Below are positions 7,989 through 17,409 of a stretch of DNA of 64,000 bases, one piece after another. The DNA comes from Streptomyces yatensis (GTDB lineage: Bacteria; Actinomycetota; Actinomycetes; Streptomycetales; Streptomycetaceae): contig NZ_CP072941.1 in assembly GCF_018069625.1 (NCBI RefSeq), positions 248,001-312,000 of the forward strand, read 5' to 3'. Made by a program: the position numbers and the translations under genes. The notes under the pieces are model-generated. The model ran no database searches. It saw only the letters and a program-made list of their open reading frames with translations, and had not been told where the DNA came from. Position 1 is the stretch's first letter. Each line of letters begins with the position of its first letter.

Positions 7989-9302
7989 TCACCCGTCTCC
8001 GCTCCCCTTGTCGGCTGTGCGGGACGTGAGGTCCATGAGGGCGAGTCCGACGACGGCGATGAGCCCGAACGCGCCCGGGATGAGGAAGACGTGGGGCAGG
8101 CCGACTGCCGCGACGCCCAGTCCTCCCGTGGCCCCGCCCAACGCAGAGCTGAGCGCGGCGGAGCTGATGAAGATTGCGGACGCGGTGGCGACCGCGCTGG
8201 GCAGCAGCCGCTGGGCCATGATGATCCCGAGTGCCGCGAAGACGCCCCACACGCCGCCCATGAGGATCTGCCCGGCGAGCAGTCCGGGCACGGTGGCGGT
8301 GGTGGCGAAGCAGATGTTGGCGCCAACGCCGAAGGCGGCTGCCAGAACCATCAGGCGCATCGTTCCGATCCTGCGGGCGGCGACCACCGCGAACGGCATC
8401 AGGACCAGTTCCACGAACGGCTGGATGCCGATAATCGCGCCCTGGACCCCGGAGGCGAAGTGCAGGCGCTCGTTCATGTAAATCGGCAGGTAGGCGTATT
8501 TGATCGGCTCCCCCGCGTACACGAGCACGTACAGGCCGGTGAATATCAACAGCGGGCGCATCGTCCGGAGTCCGGTCCGTAATGGAGCGGCCGGCCGCGC
8601 ATCCTGCGGGACGGTTCTCACCGGAGCCGGCCAGGGCGTCCGCGTCCGCTGCAGGCCCAGCGGGACGACCTGCGCCAGGAAGCAGATCCCTGTCGCGAGC
8701 ATCATCGTGCGCAGGCCGAACTGGGCGGCCAGGATCGTGCCCACGGCCGGGCCGACGATCCAGCCCGCCGTCAGGGCCATCCGCACGATGGAGACCACCG
8801 CGTCATCGTGGGCGGTGGGGCGCGCGCTCAACTCGTCGTGAATCGCCGCGAACAGCTGTGACGCGGACGCTCCGGCGAAGCCGAGGATCACAGCCCCGAC
8901 CGCGAACGGCATCCACAGTTGCGTGGCGGAGGCGATGCCCGCCCAGCCGAGGAAGCCGAGAACGGCACAGACCCGGAACAGCCCCAGACGGCCCCCGGTG
9001 CGGTCCGAACGCGCGCCGACCAGGTAGCCGGCGACCGGGGCGGTCAGATTCGTCAGGTAGTAGAGGCCGGCCACGGTCAGTGAGCCGTGCAGGTCCTTGG
9101 TGAGGAACTGGGCGATCTGCGGAGCAGCGGCCGATTGCCCCAGGCCCGCCAGGAACAGGGCGATCGTCGCGCCCCGGTACAGCGGCGAGGCCAGGACGAG
9201 CCGAATCGCCGAGACCAGCTCTGCCGGGGCGTTGAGCGCCAGACCTGGCGATGCGCTTTCCGTCGTGTCGATGTGCGGCCTGCGGCGACCCTGGTCGCTC
9301 AC
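7989..9302 (-). CDS. MFS transporter, SetA/SetB-like sugar efflux type
   Basis: A 437-residue major facilitator protein with about twelve hydrophobic segments. The loop between helices 2 and 3 (VGARSDRTGGRLG) is the classical MFS signature. The overall pattern, including QFLTKDLHGS near residue 66 and AAIHDELSARPTA after the fourth helix region, resembles the SET family of sugar efflux pumps, which export lactose, glucosides or related compounds. The start is the ATG at 9302, followed by a hydrophilic N-terminus of about 30 residues. It is transcribed alone. The TetR gene further upstream on the same strand is a possible but unproven regulator. Substrate unknown. Confidence 0.85.
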   Translation of the reverse strand: MSDQGRRRPHIDTTESASPGLALNAPAELVSAIRLVLASPLYRGATIALFLAGLGQSAAAPQIAQFLTKDLHGSLTVAGLYYLTNLTAPVAGYLVGARSDRTGGRLGLFRVCAVLGFLGWAGIASATQLWMPFAVGAVILGFAGASASQLFAAIHDELSARPTAHDDAVVSIVRMALTAGWIVGPAVGTILAAQFGLRTMMLATGICFLAQVVPLGLQRTRTPWPAPVRTVPQDARPAAPLRTGLRTMRPLLIFTGLYVLVYAGEPIKYAYLPIYMNERLHFASGVQGAIIGIQPFVELVLMPFAVVAARRIGTMRLMVLAAAFGVGANICFATTATVPGLLAGQILMGGVWGVFAALGIIMAQRLLPSAVATASAIFISSAALSSALGGATGGLGVAAVGLPHVFLIPGAFGLIAVVGLALMDLTSRTADKGSGDG

Positions 9303-9779
9303 CGCCGTCCCCCTCTCCCGCGGAGTCCCGAATCCCCCGGCTCAGATTATTCCACTGTAAGAATCTGTGCTCGGACGATACACCGGTACGGTCCGGATGC
9401 ATTGGTTCGCGGGAAACCGGCCGTCCGTCGAGCCCTTGAGCAGGCCGTGGAGAGGACTTCCGTTCAACTGCGCCCGATGCGCGGCCCATCGCTCAGAACC
9501 TCGACGCCCGGCCGGGCAGATCGGGTGAGCGGGTGCAGCTGATCACGCCCCTGAGGTCCCGCCGCCCCGCTGACGACGGGGGTGATCCAGCTCAACGCCT
9601 GGGCCAGGCACATCGATGGGGTCGCCGTCCTTTGCCCGGCTCGTCGGCCACGACGAGCTGAGCCTGCCCGCGCGGCCGGCGACAACCGCGCCGAACCATG
9701 CCCATCCCGTGTCGCCGTGCGGCACCCGGAGTCCGGGCGCCGCCCCTGCGCCGACCTGCCCGGCGGCAGTGGCGCTTTG
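9303..9779. other. intergenic region without a supported gene
   Basis: This 477-base stretch lies between the MFS start and the TetR stop. Several open frames exist, but none has a recognisable domain or convincing start. The first 60 bases upstream of the MFS gene are relatively AT-rich and probably carry its promoter. I see nothing else. Confidence 0.5.
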
Positions 9780-10430
9780 TCACATCGGCCGGTCCTGCCC
9801 GTGCTCGGCCGACGGGCCGGCCGTCCGGTCCCGGTCCGGAAGCAGCCGCTCGAGGAGCCTCAGGGACCGCCGCACATCGACCGCGTCCGGGTCGAGCAGC
9901 CACTGCAGCTGCAGACCATCGGACGCGGCGATGACCAACGAGGCGGCGTCTTCCGCATCGATGTCGACGGCGATCGCACCGGCACGCTGGCCGACGCGGA
10001 TCCGCTCGGCCAGGTCGGCGCGCAGCCGCGCGAAGCGCGCCTGGACGAACTCCCGGGTGCGAGGGTGGGCCTGCGCTTGCAGGGCATCGGTGGTCAGTGT
10101 GGCGTAGAGCTCGACCAGACCGGGGATCGCCCGGTTCTCTTCGGCGCTCTGCTCCATCACCACCACTGCCGACACCTCCTCCGGCGTCGGCTTGGCGTTA
10201 CCTCCCGCCTCGTGAGCGCGGTACACCTCCAGCAGCAGATCGTCGCGAGTCGCGAAGTAGTACCGCAGTGCCGCGTGCGACACACCGATCGAGTCACCGA
10301 TCGCCCGCAGCGACGCGCCCACCCCCTGCGCGGCGAACAACTCGATGGCGCGCGCGATGATCTGCGCGCGCCTCTCGGGGCCCTTCCGGTACGACCGCCT
10401 GCGCGCCGCCGCGTCACCGTCCTGTTCCAT
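9780..10430 (-). CDS. TetR/AcrR family transcriptional regulator
   Basis: A 216-residue one-component repressor. The N-terminal helix-turn-helix domain spans residues about 20-65 and contains LRAIGDSIGVSHAALRYYF, a standard TetR DNA-recognition unit. The C-terminal ligand-binding domain is helical and unrecognised. It lies 92 bases downstream of an aldo/keto reductase gene on the same strand and may be cotranscribed with it. It is also upstream of, and in the same direction as, the SetB-like efflux gene. The likely targets are these neighbours. No obvious palindromic operator was found in the immediate gaps. Confidence 0.88.
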   Translation of the reverse strand: MEQDGDAAARRRSYRKGPERRAQIIARAIELFAAQGVGASLRAIGDSIGVSHAALRYYFATRDDLLLEVYRAHEAGGNAKPTPEEVSAVVVMEQSAEENRAIPGLVELYATLTTDALQAQAHPRTREFVQARFARLRADLAERIRVGQRAGAIAVDIDAEDAASLVIAASDGLQLQWLLDPDAVDVRRSLRLLERLLPDRDRTAGPSAEHGQDRPM

Positions 10431-10522
10431 CCCGCCATGCTACGAAGTGCCGGCGCGCCGGCAGACAACATCATCCGCGCCGACGTTCCTGGGGTGATTC
10501 AGCTGGTGCCCCGCATCCGGAT

Positions 10523-11458
10523 TCAGGGCACGAGGTGCCCGGCGGCGCGGAACAGTTCGTACCACTCGGCCCGGGTGAGTCGAACTTCGGAGCCCTGGGC
10601 GGCGCCCGCGACACGCTCCGGGTTGGTGGTGCCGAGCACGACCTGCATCTGAGCGGGGTGGCGGGTGATCCAGGCAGTCGCGATCGCGATGGCGGGGACG
10701 TCGTACTGGCCGGCGAGGCGGTCGATAACGGCGTTGAGCTCGGGGTATTCCGGCGAGCCGAGGAAGACACCCGTGAAGAAACCGGCCTGGAAGGGAGACC
10801 ACGCCTGGATGGTGATGTCGTTCAGACGGCAGTAGTCGACGATCCCTCCGCCGTCGAGGGTGGCCGACTGCTGCTCCGCCAGCATGTTCGCGGCGATCCC
10901 TTGAGCGATGATCGGCGCGTGTGTGACCGAGAGCTGAAGCTGGTTGGCCACGATGGGCTGACGCACGTACCTGCGCAGCAGGTCGATCTGGCGTGGGGTC
11001 TGGTTCGAGACACCGAAGGCGCGCACCTTGCCCGAGGATTCGAGATCGTCGAAGGCGCGGGCCACCTCTTCGGGCTCGACAAGCGCGTCGGGGCGGTGCA
11101 GCAGCAGGATGTCGATGCGGTCAGTCCGCAGGGCCGCGAGTGAACCCTCGACCGATGTGATGATGTGCTCGTAAGAGAAGTCGTAGTACGGCCCGTCCGT
11201 CACGATTCCCGCCTTGGTCTGGATCGTGATCTCGTCGCGCTGCGACGGGCTCAGCGCCATCGCGTCGGCGAAGCGGCGTTCACAAGCGTGCAGCTCGCCG
11301 CCGTAGATGTCGGCGTGGTCAATGAAGTCGATGCCCGCATCGCGCGCGGTGCGGACGAGTTCGCGGACGTCCTCGTCGGTCTTGTCGGCGATACGCATCA
11401 GGCCGAGCACGACGTTCGGGGCGAGGATGTCGGTGCCGGGCATGGTGAAGGTCTTCAC
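10523..11458 (-). CDS. aldo/keto reductase (YdhF-like)
   Basis: A 311-residue NADPH-dependent aldo/keto reductase of the YdhF subgroup. It has the (beta/alpha)8 barrel sequence pattern and the catalytic tetrad: Asp in GIDFIDHADIYG together with its Tyr, Lys in TKAGI, and His in LLLHRPDAL. The C-terminal cofactor segment TTNPERV binds the adenosine phosphate. The ATG at 11458 has a GAAAGGA site upstream. Such enzymes reduce aldehydes and ketones of varied structure. The TetR gene 92 bases downstream may sense the substrate. No pathway context is visible. Confidence 0.9.
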   Translation of the reverse strand: MKTFTMPGTDILAPNVVLGLMRIADKTDEDVRELVRTARDAGIDFIDHADIYGGELHACERRFADAMALSPSQRDEITIQTKAGIVTDGPYYDFSYEHIITSVEGSLAALRTDRIDILLLHRPDALVEPEEVARAFDDLESSGKVRAFGVSNQTPRQIDLLRRYVRQPIVANQLQLSVTHAPIIAQGIAANMLAEQQSATLDGGGIVDYCRLNDITIQAWSPFQAGFFTGVFLGSPEYPELNAVIDRLAGQYDVPAIAIATAWITRHPAQMQVVLGTTNPERVAGAAQGSEVRLTRAEWYELFRAAGHLVP

Positions 11459-11478
11459 AACAGTTTCCTTTCAGATGT

Positions 11479-11691
11479 TCAGGTCCGCACGGTACAAGGC
11501 GAGGGCCACTGTGCGCCTGAGGGGGCGGAGGGTCCATCGGCGGCGAGCGCGAGCTCAGCGGCGAGCGGCGAGTCCCGGACACTTGCGAGACGAGATGCAC
11601 CGGGGATCTTCGGCATGGCGCACTGGGCGGAGTCCTGGCCGAAGCGGCAGCCGGATGTCCACAGCGGTAGTTGGACCGCCGACGGGGCCAC
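11479..11691 (-). CDS. short ORF faintly resembling DUF397
   Basis: A 70-codon frame upstream of the aldo/keto reductase. The arrangement of a Trp, a Ser/Gly/Cys-rich segment, a Cys and then SVRDS is reminiscent of DUF397, a small protein family common in Streptomyces next to XRE regulators. The end of the domain is not recognisable and no XRE gene is adjacent, so it may be a relic or chance. The rest of the 11459-11939 interval shows no supported gene. Confidence 0.22.
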   Translation of the reverse strand: MAPSAVQLPLWTSGCRFGQDSAQCAMPKIPGASRLASVRDSPLAAELALAADGPSAPSGAQWPSPCTVRT

Positions 11692-11939
11692 TGCGATCGG
11701 TCAGGACGACGGCGATAGCGAACTGTGAGGCGTCGACAAGCGGCAGACCGCCGGTTCAAAGGCGATCGGTCCGAGACGGCTGGTTCGGACCGCGCACGCG
11801 CATCTGCGGCGTTGTCGTCACTCGCCGACGCTCCGCGTCGACTCCCTCCTCCGCCTTGCAGCTGCACGCTCCCCCAGCTACCGCGGGGTGGTGCCCGGTA
11901 ACCCCGCTCCCTGATCCGGCCCGATCCACACGACAGACC

Positions 11940-12719
11940 CTAGCCCCCGGCCCCCGGGCCGGGCGGGCCCGCGAAACACTGGGCGATCGCGAGCCACTGC
12001 TCAGCGACCTCGCCTCGGCAGGTCAGGGACGTGTCGAGGGGTTGCTTGCGTTGGGTGACCACCAGGGCGAAGTCGAGCGCGTCGCCGGTGACGACAGCAT
12101 CGGCGCCTTCCGGACCACGGGCCCATGACCGGCCGCTGGGCAGGCGCAGTTCGACGCGCGGTGGAGACGGCGGCACGGGCAGGCCGCGGTTGGCGAAGCT
12201 GAACTCGAAGGTGACGAACCCGAGGTGACAGACGTGCCGGAGCCGGTCGGTGGGCCGGCGGACGATCTTCAGGGCGTCGGCGACATCCTGGCCGTGAGCG
12301 AAGTACTCCATGAGACGAGCCGTGGCCAGCGTCGCCGGGCTCATCGGCGGCACGAACCAGGGCACCCTCTGTTCCCGACGCGAGGACGTGAAAGCCCTCA
12401 TCATCGCCGCGAAGGCATCGGCCCATTCCTGTCGCAGTCGCTCCACCGGGAGGTCTTTGCGGGCCGTGATGTGATCTGCGAGGAGCTCGGCCAGACCCAC
12501 GTCCGTCGCAGGACGGGCACGCCGGAATGCACCGGGGGCGTCCACGGCCGCCTCGGCCAGCAGGTCGCAGCCGATCAGGTGCGACACGCTGGCTCCAACA
12601 TCCCAACCGACGGCCGGGGTTGGACGCCGCAGGTTTGTCCCCGCGGGGACGAGCGCCCGCAGCGAGTCGAACTCCGCCGTGAGATCGTCGAGCAGCTCGC
12701 GCGGAACTCCGCCGTCCAT
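11940..12719 (-). CDS. TIGR03084-type protein with a mycothiol-dependent maleylpyruvate isomerase-like N-terminal domain
   Basis: A 259-residue protein whose N-terminal half matches the DinB-like four-helix fold of mycothiol-dependent maleylpyruvate isomerases. Visible pieces are GWDVGASVSHLIGCD, with a first metal-binding His, and a later MEYFAHGQDVADAL, with the second. The C-terminal part looks like the SCP2-type domain found in TIGR03084 members. These proteins probably bind a divalent metal and use mycothiol or a related thiol, but no reaction is established. The ATG at 12719 is preceded by GGAGAAGG. It follows the flavin-reductase remnant in the same direction. Confidence 0.8.
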   Translation of the reverse strand: MDGGVPRELLDDLTAEFDSLRALVPAGTNLRRPTPAVGWDVGASVSHLIGCDLLAEAAVDAPGAFRRARPATDVGLAELLADHITARKDLPVERLRQEWADAFAAMMRAFTSSRREQRVPWFVPPMSPATLATARLMEYFAHGQDVADALKIVRRPTDRLRHVCHLGFVTFEFSFANRGLPVPPSPPRVELRLPSGRSWARGPEGADAVVTGDALDFALVVTQRKQPLDTSLTCRGEVAEQWLAIAQCFAGPPGPGAGG

Positions 12720-12800
12720 GGTGGTGGCCCTTCTCCGATCAGCGAACCGAGGCAGCCCCGGTTCCGAGGTCGTCCGGTGGGACTGTGCGGCGCTCGCCGC

Positions 12801-13115
12801 TCAGGCGGATACGAGTTGGTTGTAGCGGCTTTGGAAGAACAGCAGGGGTGACGCCGTGCTGTCAGCGACGAGGTCGTCGACACGTCCGATGACGATGCGG
12901 TGGTCGCCGACGGCGTGTACGGCTTCGATCGTGCAGCCGATCCAGGCGACCGCGCCGTCGATGACCGGGGCTTCGTGCGGCCCGGGCCGCCAGGGCACCT
13001 GCGTGAACTTGTCGCCTCCCGAGACCGACAGCGCACGGCAGATCCACTCCTGGTCGGTGGCGAGAACGTTCACGCAGAAGGTGCCGCGCTCGGCGATGAC
13101 CAGGAAGGTCGATGA
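12801..13115 (-). pseudogene. N-terminally truncated flavin reductase (DIM6/NTAB family)
   Basis: The C-terminal 104 residues of a flavin reductase are preserved, from SSTF through GTFCVNVLATDQEW to LLFFQSRYNQLV. The first 55-60 residues, which carry the flavin-binding VTT and SLDPP motifs, are absent. No start codon with a ribosome-binding site is present. The break falls at about 13115-13125, immediately beside a strong hairpin. The intact enzyme would have supplied reduced FMN to a monooxygenase such as the LLM protein upstream in this block. Its loss suggests recombination just downstream of the operon's terminator. Confidence 0.8.
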
Positions 13116-13129
13116 CGTCCTGCCGCCGC

Positions 13130-13167
13130 CTGGCTGCCCGCCCAGCCGATGTCGGGCGGGCAGCCAG
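13130..13167 (-). terminator. strong hairpin terminating the FAD-dehydrogenase operon
   Basis: A perfect 14-base-pair stem with a ten-base loop (core CTGGCTGCCCGCC) lies 74 bases past the stop at 13241. There is no T-run. It would end transcription of the minus-strand catabolic operon. Confidence 0.7.
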
Positions 13168-13240
13168 CCAGCCAGGCAATGGCGGGCCGGATCGGCGGGC
13201 TCTACCGCGGCCCGTTCCTGTCCGGCCCGCTCCGCGCTCC

Positions 13241-14737
13241 TCAGGCCGGGTGAGGAGCGGGTTTCGTTTCCTGCGCGGCGGTGGCTCCGGCCACGCGGCC
13301 GAACACCGCGGCGCGCATGAGAGCGGCACCACCGGGATAGTCGCCGTAGAACAGGCCACCCACGGCCTCGCCGGCCGCGTACAGACCCGGCACCGGCGTC
13401 CCGTCCGCGCTGAGAGCCCGCCCGTCCGGGTCGATCCGGATGCCGCCGAAGGTGAAGGTGAGCCCCGCGACGGCGTGGTAGGCGACGAACGGTGGCTGGT
13501 CGAGGGGCGAGGCCCAACCCGACTTGGGCGGTGTGATGCCGGCCGTGCCGCGACCTTCGCTCGCGCCGTCACCGGACGGGCAGGCGTTGTTGAACGCCTG
13601 GAGCGTGTGCGCCAGCCGGTCGGCGGGTACCCCGATCCGCTCGGCGAGCTCCGGGACACTGTGCGCGACGATGGGCTCGGCCGCACCGGCGAACTCGTCG
13701 GCCACCCGGGCCGCGGTGCGCTGGTCGAAGATCTCGAAGGCCTCGCATCCCGGCTGGCGCATGATGGCCTTGCCCATCTTCGAGTAGTTCTTGACCCACG
13801 GGCCGGGGCCCTCGTCGACGAACCGCTCGCCGTGGCGGTTGATGAGCACGCCGAGCCAGAAGCCGTGCAGCGGGAAGGGCGGTGAGGCCTCACTGCGCTG
13901 TGGCGAGGGCCTGGTCGGGTCGACCGCGGCCGAATGGCAGCTCGCCCAGGCCCCGGCCTTCTGCGCCCCGGCGCGCAGTGCGGCCCGGATCCCGTCGCCC
14001 GTGGCCAGGCGGGTGCCGCGCAGGCGCACCGTCTCCCACTGCGGCCCCAGGCACTCGCGGCGAAGTTCCCGGCTGGCCTGGAAGCCGCCGGTGGCGACCA
14101 CCACCGCGTCGGCGGGCACGGTCTCGCCGCCGTCGCCGACCACGGCACCGGTGACCCGGCCGTCGCCGCGCACCACCTCCACCAGCGGTGCGCACCAGCG
14201 GATTTCCACGCCGATTCGCTCGGCGTGCGCCAACAGGGGCCGGATCACCTCGAACCCGCGTGACATTCCCTCGCCGGTGCACGTCAGGATCTGGCCGGGT
14301 GGAATGTGCAGGACACCGTCGCGGACCGCGGCGCCCACGGTTCGGTTGAACGTGAAGCGGACGCCCTTCGCGGCCAGCCAGCGGACCGTGTCCAACGACC
14401 GCTCGGCGAGCCGGTCGACCAGCCGCGGCTCGGCTTGGCCGCCGCTCATCGCCGACAACTCGGCCGCGTAGGCCTGGCGGGTGTAAGGGGGTGCCTCGAT
14501 CCGGTCGGCTTTCATACCCGGCTCGAAGTCCTCCGTGATGGACGTCAGATCGTCCGGCCCGTCATAGCAGAACAGGAACAGCCCGCCGGAAAAGGCGGCG
14601 TTCCCGCCGACGTCCTCGCGGCCGCCCTTTTCCAGCAGCACCACGCGGGCGCCGGCCTCGCGGGCGGAGATCGCCGCCGAGAGCCCGGTCAGCCCGGCGC
14701 CGGCGACGACGATCGTGGGCGCAGGGGTTTCCGTCAC
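13241..14737 (-). CDS. FAD-dependent dehydrogenase (fumarate reductase/tricarballylate dehydrogenase-like)
   Basis: A 498-residue flavoprotein of the succinate dehydrogenase/fumarate reductase flavoprotein fold. The N-terminal dinucleotide motif is VVAGAGLTGLSAAI, followed by EKGGREDVGGNAAFSGG. The C-terminal FAD-binding motif is GLYAAGEAVGG. The start is the GTG at 14737, which has AAGGAGG four bases upstream; the ATG at 14755 lacks such a site. The closest functional types are tricarballylate dehydrogenase (TcuA) and 3-ketosteroid dehydrogenases. The enzyme should introduce or remove a C=C bond next to a carbonyl or carboxylate. It is the last intact gene of the block and is followed by a hairpin. 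Confidence 0.87.
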   Translation of the reverse strand: MTETPAPTIVVAGAGLTGLSAAISAREAGARVVLLEKGGREDVGGNAAFSGGLFLFCYDGPDDLTSITEDFEPGMKADRIEAPPYTRQAYAAELSAMSGGQAEPRLVDRLAERSLDTVRWLAAKGVRFTFNRTVGAAVRDGVLHIPPGQILTCTGEGMSRGFEVIRPLLAHAERIGVEIRWCAPLVEVVRGDGRVTGAVVGDGGETVPADAVVVATGGFQASRELRRECLGPQWETVRLRGTRLATGDGIRAALRAGAQKAGAWASCHSAAVDPTRPSPQRSEASPPFPLHGFWLGVLINRHGERFVDEGPGPWVKNYSKMGKAIMRQPGCEAFEIFDQRTAARVADEFAGAAEPIVAHSVPELAERIGVPADRLAHTLQAFNNACPSGDGASEGRGTAGITPPKSGWASPLDQPPFVAYHAVAGLTFTFGGIRIDPDGRALSADGTPVPGLYAAGEAVGGLFYGDYPGGAALMRAAVFGRVAGATAAQETKPAPHPA

Positions 14738-14820
14738 TGGTCCTCCTTGAGACATGGTGCTGCAACGGCAGGTGCGGGTCGGGGTGGCTGAAGTACATGA
14801 CCAAAGACGCTCATGAGGTG

Positions 14821-15756
14821 TCACCACGTGAAGGAGAGGGACGTGCCGGGCCGGGCGGCGCTCGGTACGGGGCCGGTGTGCCGGACGAATCCCTCGCCGG
14901 GCACGCCGACCTCGCCGGTGAGCCAGTTCGCCGTCTCGATCAGGCGGGGCAGGTCGATACCGGTGGCGACCCCGGACCGTTCGAGCAATTGCACGGCGTC
15001 CTCGGTGCACAGACCGCCGCCCTGGGTGCCGGGCATCGCCGGGTGGCCGCCTCTGCCGGCAAGGGAGGTGTCGATGTCGTGGATGCCGAGTTCGAGGAGT
15101 GGCAGCAGTGCGGCGAGGCCCATGCCGCGGTCGTCGTGGACCTGCACCGTCAGGTTCCCCGGCGGCACATGCGCGAGCTCGGCGGTGACCAGTTCGCACA
15201 TCTGGGGCGGCGCCGCGTAGCCGGAGGAATCCGCGAGAATCCAGCGGTCCACCCCGATGTCGAGGAGCCCCCGGGCCAGCGGTTCGATATCCGCGCCGGT
15301 GCGCGGGGGGCCGGTCGGCCCGCCCCAGGCGAAGATGACGTAGGTGCCGAGCACGATGTTCCGGTCCGCGGCGTAGGCGGCCATGCGCTCCAGTTCGCGC
15401 ATCGACTCCCGCGTGGACCGTCCGGTGTTGGCGCGGGCGAATTCCTCGTCAGCGGAGAGCAGGAAGTACGCCGTGTCGGCACCCGCGTCGACCGCGCGGG
15501 TAAGCCCGCGCGGATTGGCGACGCAGCAGCCGAGGCTGAGTCCGGACACTCGCGGCACACGCGCGAACACCTCCGCGGCGTCGGCGAGGCCTGGTACGAG
15601 ATCGGGGCTGACGAAGGAGGACAGTTCGAACGCGCGGACACCGGCGTCGATGAGCCGCCGCGCGAATTCGATCTTGACGTCGGTCGGGACCGCATGGTCC
15701 TGGAAGGTCAACCGGGTGGCGATCTCCCGGATGCGTACGGCGTCGGGTAGGGACAT
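14821..15756 (-). CDS. HMG-CoA-lyase-like (HMGL/DRE-TIM) enzyme
   Basis: A 311-residue TIM-barrel protein of the hydroxymethylglutaryl-CoA lyase group. Conserved elements are visible: the early VRIREIATRLTFQDH, with the catalytic Arg region, the barrel strand RAFELSSFV, the metal-binding VQVHDDRGMGLA and the late GRGGHPAMPGTQGG that matches the lyase G-rich loop. It probably cleaves a hydroxyacyl-CoA or a related C-C bond. A CoA ligase gene lies nine bases upstream, which fits an acyl-CoA substrate. The early DGLQ motif usual for the family is altered here to LTFQDH, so the exact reaction may differ. Confidence 0.8.
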   Translation of the reverse strand: MSLPDAVRIREIATRLTFQDHAVPTDVKIEFARRLIDAGVRAFELSSFVSPDLVPGLADAAEVFARVPRVSGLSLGCCVANPRGLTRAVDAGADTAYFLLSADEEFARANTGRSTRESMRELERMAAYAADRNIVLGTYVIFAWGGPTGPPRTGADIEPLARGLLDIGVDRWILADSSGYAAPPQMCELVTAELAHVPPGNLTVQVHDDRGMGLAALLPLLELGIHDIDTSLAGRGGHPAMPGTQGGGLCTEDAVQLLERSGVATGIDLPRLIETANWLTGEVGVPGEGFVRHTGPVPSAARPGTSLSFTW

Positions 15757-15765
15757 GGCGTTTCC

Positions 15766-17409
15766 TCAGGCGTGGCGGGTGGGCTTGAGCCCGGCGGCGA
15801 GCGCGTCCCAGGCATCGGCGCTGCCCCGGTCACGCAACTGGTGTTTGCGCACCTTGCCGTTGGGTGTGACGGGAAGCCGGTCCACGAAGCGGTAGTAGCG
15901 GGGGACCATGAAGTGCGGCATCGACCGGTCGCAGTGAGCGAACAGGCCCGTGTGGTCCGGCTCGTGGCCGGGTTCGAGCTGCACGACGGCCAGGACCTCG
16001 TCCTCGCCCAGCTCCGACGGCGTGCCGACGGCGGCAGCGGCCACGATGCCGGGGTAGGCCAGCAGCACCGACTCGACCTCGTGGGAGGAGATGTTCTCGC
16101 CGCGGCGGCGCAGGGCGTCCTTCTTGCGGTCGATGAAGTAGAAGTAGCCGTCTTCGTCGGTGTAGCCCAGATCGCCGGTGTGCCACCACAGATCCTTCAT
16201 GGTCGCGAGCGTGGCTTCGGGATCGCGGTGGTAGCCGGAGAACATGATGTTCGCAAGGCGCGGCCGGTAGACGATCTCCCCGGCCTGGCCCGGCGCGGCA
16301 CGGTTCCCGAACTCGTCGTGGATCTCCAGGAGGGACGAGTCGGTGGGCAGGCCCAGCGAGCCGACCTTCCGGGCGCCGAGGGGGTTGTAGAGAACGTTCT
16401 TGATCTCGGTGAGCCCGTAGCCCTCGACGACGTGTACGCCGAAGCGCTCCTCGAAGGGATGGAGCACCTGGGGCGGGGCGGGTGCGGCGAACACCTTCGT
16501 CGCCCGGTGGTCGCGATCGCGGTCGGAGGGGGGCTGCGCCAGGAGCATCGGCAGGACCGAGCCGAGGGCGTTGAACTGGGTGACCCGGTGGGTGCGCAGT
16601 TCGTCCCAGAACCTGCTGGCGCTGAACCGGCGGCCGAGGACCACGGTCGCCCCCGCGTAGAAGGCGTGCAGGGATATGTTGATCTGCGCGGCACCGTGGA
16701 ACAGCGGGAGACATGTGTAGAGCCGCTCGTCGGCGGTCGTGGCCATCTGCACCGCGCACTCGCGCGCGGCGACCAGCTGCATCAGGTGCGGGTACACCAC
16801 ACCCTTGCTCCGCCCGGTCGTTCCGGACGTGAGCATGGTCGCGACCGGGTCCTTGGGCGCGACGCCGGGGAGGTCCGCCGCCGGATCACCGGCCGCGAGC
16901 AGGTCGTTCCAGGTCTGTACCGTCACCGCGGGCGGAATGCGGCGGGGCCGGTCGCCGTCCATCAGCACGACGGTCTTGAGTGTCGGTGGTACGTCGGGCA
17001 GGTCGGCGAGAAGTTCCAGCAGGGCCGCGTCGGTGACCAGAACACGCACGCCGGTGCCGCGGATCGCGTGGTCGAGGAAGGAGCCCTTGTAGGCGGTGTT
17101 GATCGGGACCTCGATGAGGCCGGCACGGGCCGCCCCGAGCCAGGCGAGCAGGTATTCGGGCCGGTTGGGCAGGAAGATCCCCACCGAGTTGCCCGGGGCG
17201 GCGCCTGCCGAGAGGAGACCGCGCGCCACGTCGGTGACGGCCGCGTCGAGTGCGCCGTAGGTCAGTTCGCTGTCCTCGAAGACCAGCGCGGGCTGGTCCG
17301 GATGTTCTCCGGCGCGGGCGGCGATGAGGCCGCCGACCGTGCCGTCGGCGAGATCGGAGAAGTTCTCCAGCCCCGGGGCGCCGTTGCCCCGGGCGATGGT
17401 GGGCGTCAT
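15766..17409 (-). CDS. AMP-forming acyl-CoA synthetase (CaiC-like)
   Basis: A 547-residue adenylate-forming ligase that would activate a carboxylic acid with ATP and coenzyme A. The P-loop MLTSGTTGRSKG, the YGLTEI motif, the HTGDLGYTDEDGY hinge region and the C-terminal catalytic Lys within TPNGKVRKHQL are all visible. It resembles crotonobetaine/carnitine CoA ligases. The ATG at 17409 overlaps the stop of the LLM gene as ATGA, so the two are translationally coupled. The downstream HMGL-like lyase suggests that the activated acid is cleaved after an oxidation step. The substrate is unknown. Confidence 0.88.
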   Translation of the reverse strand: MTPTIARGNGAPGLENFSDLADGTVGGLIAARAGEHPDQPALVFEDSELTYGALDAAVTDVARGLLSAGAAPGNSVGIFLPNRPEYLLAWLGAARAGLIEVPINTAYKGSFLDHAIRGTGVRVLVTDAALLELLADLPDVPPTLKTVVLMDGDRPRRIPPAVTVQTWNDLLAAGDPAADLPGVAPKDPVATMLTSGTTGRSKGVVYPHLMQLVAARECAVQMATTADERLYTCLPLFHGAAQINISLHAFYAGATVVLGRRFSASRFWDELRTHRVTQFNALGSVLPMLLAQPPSDRDRDHRATKVFAAPAPPQVLHPFEERFGVHVVEGYGLTEIKNVLYNPLGARKVGSLGLPTDSSLLEIHDEFGNRAAPGQAGEIVYRPRLANIMFSGYHRDPEATLATMKDLWWHTGDLGYTDEDGYFYFIDRKKDALRRRGENISSHEVESVLLAYPGIVAAAAVGTPSELGEDEVLAVVQLEPGHEPDHTGLFAHCDRSMPHFMVPRYYRFVDRLPVTPNGKVRKHQLRDRGSADAWDALAAGLKPTRHA

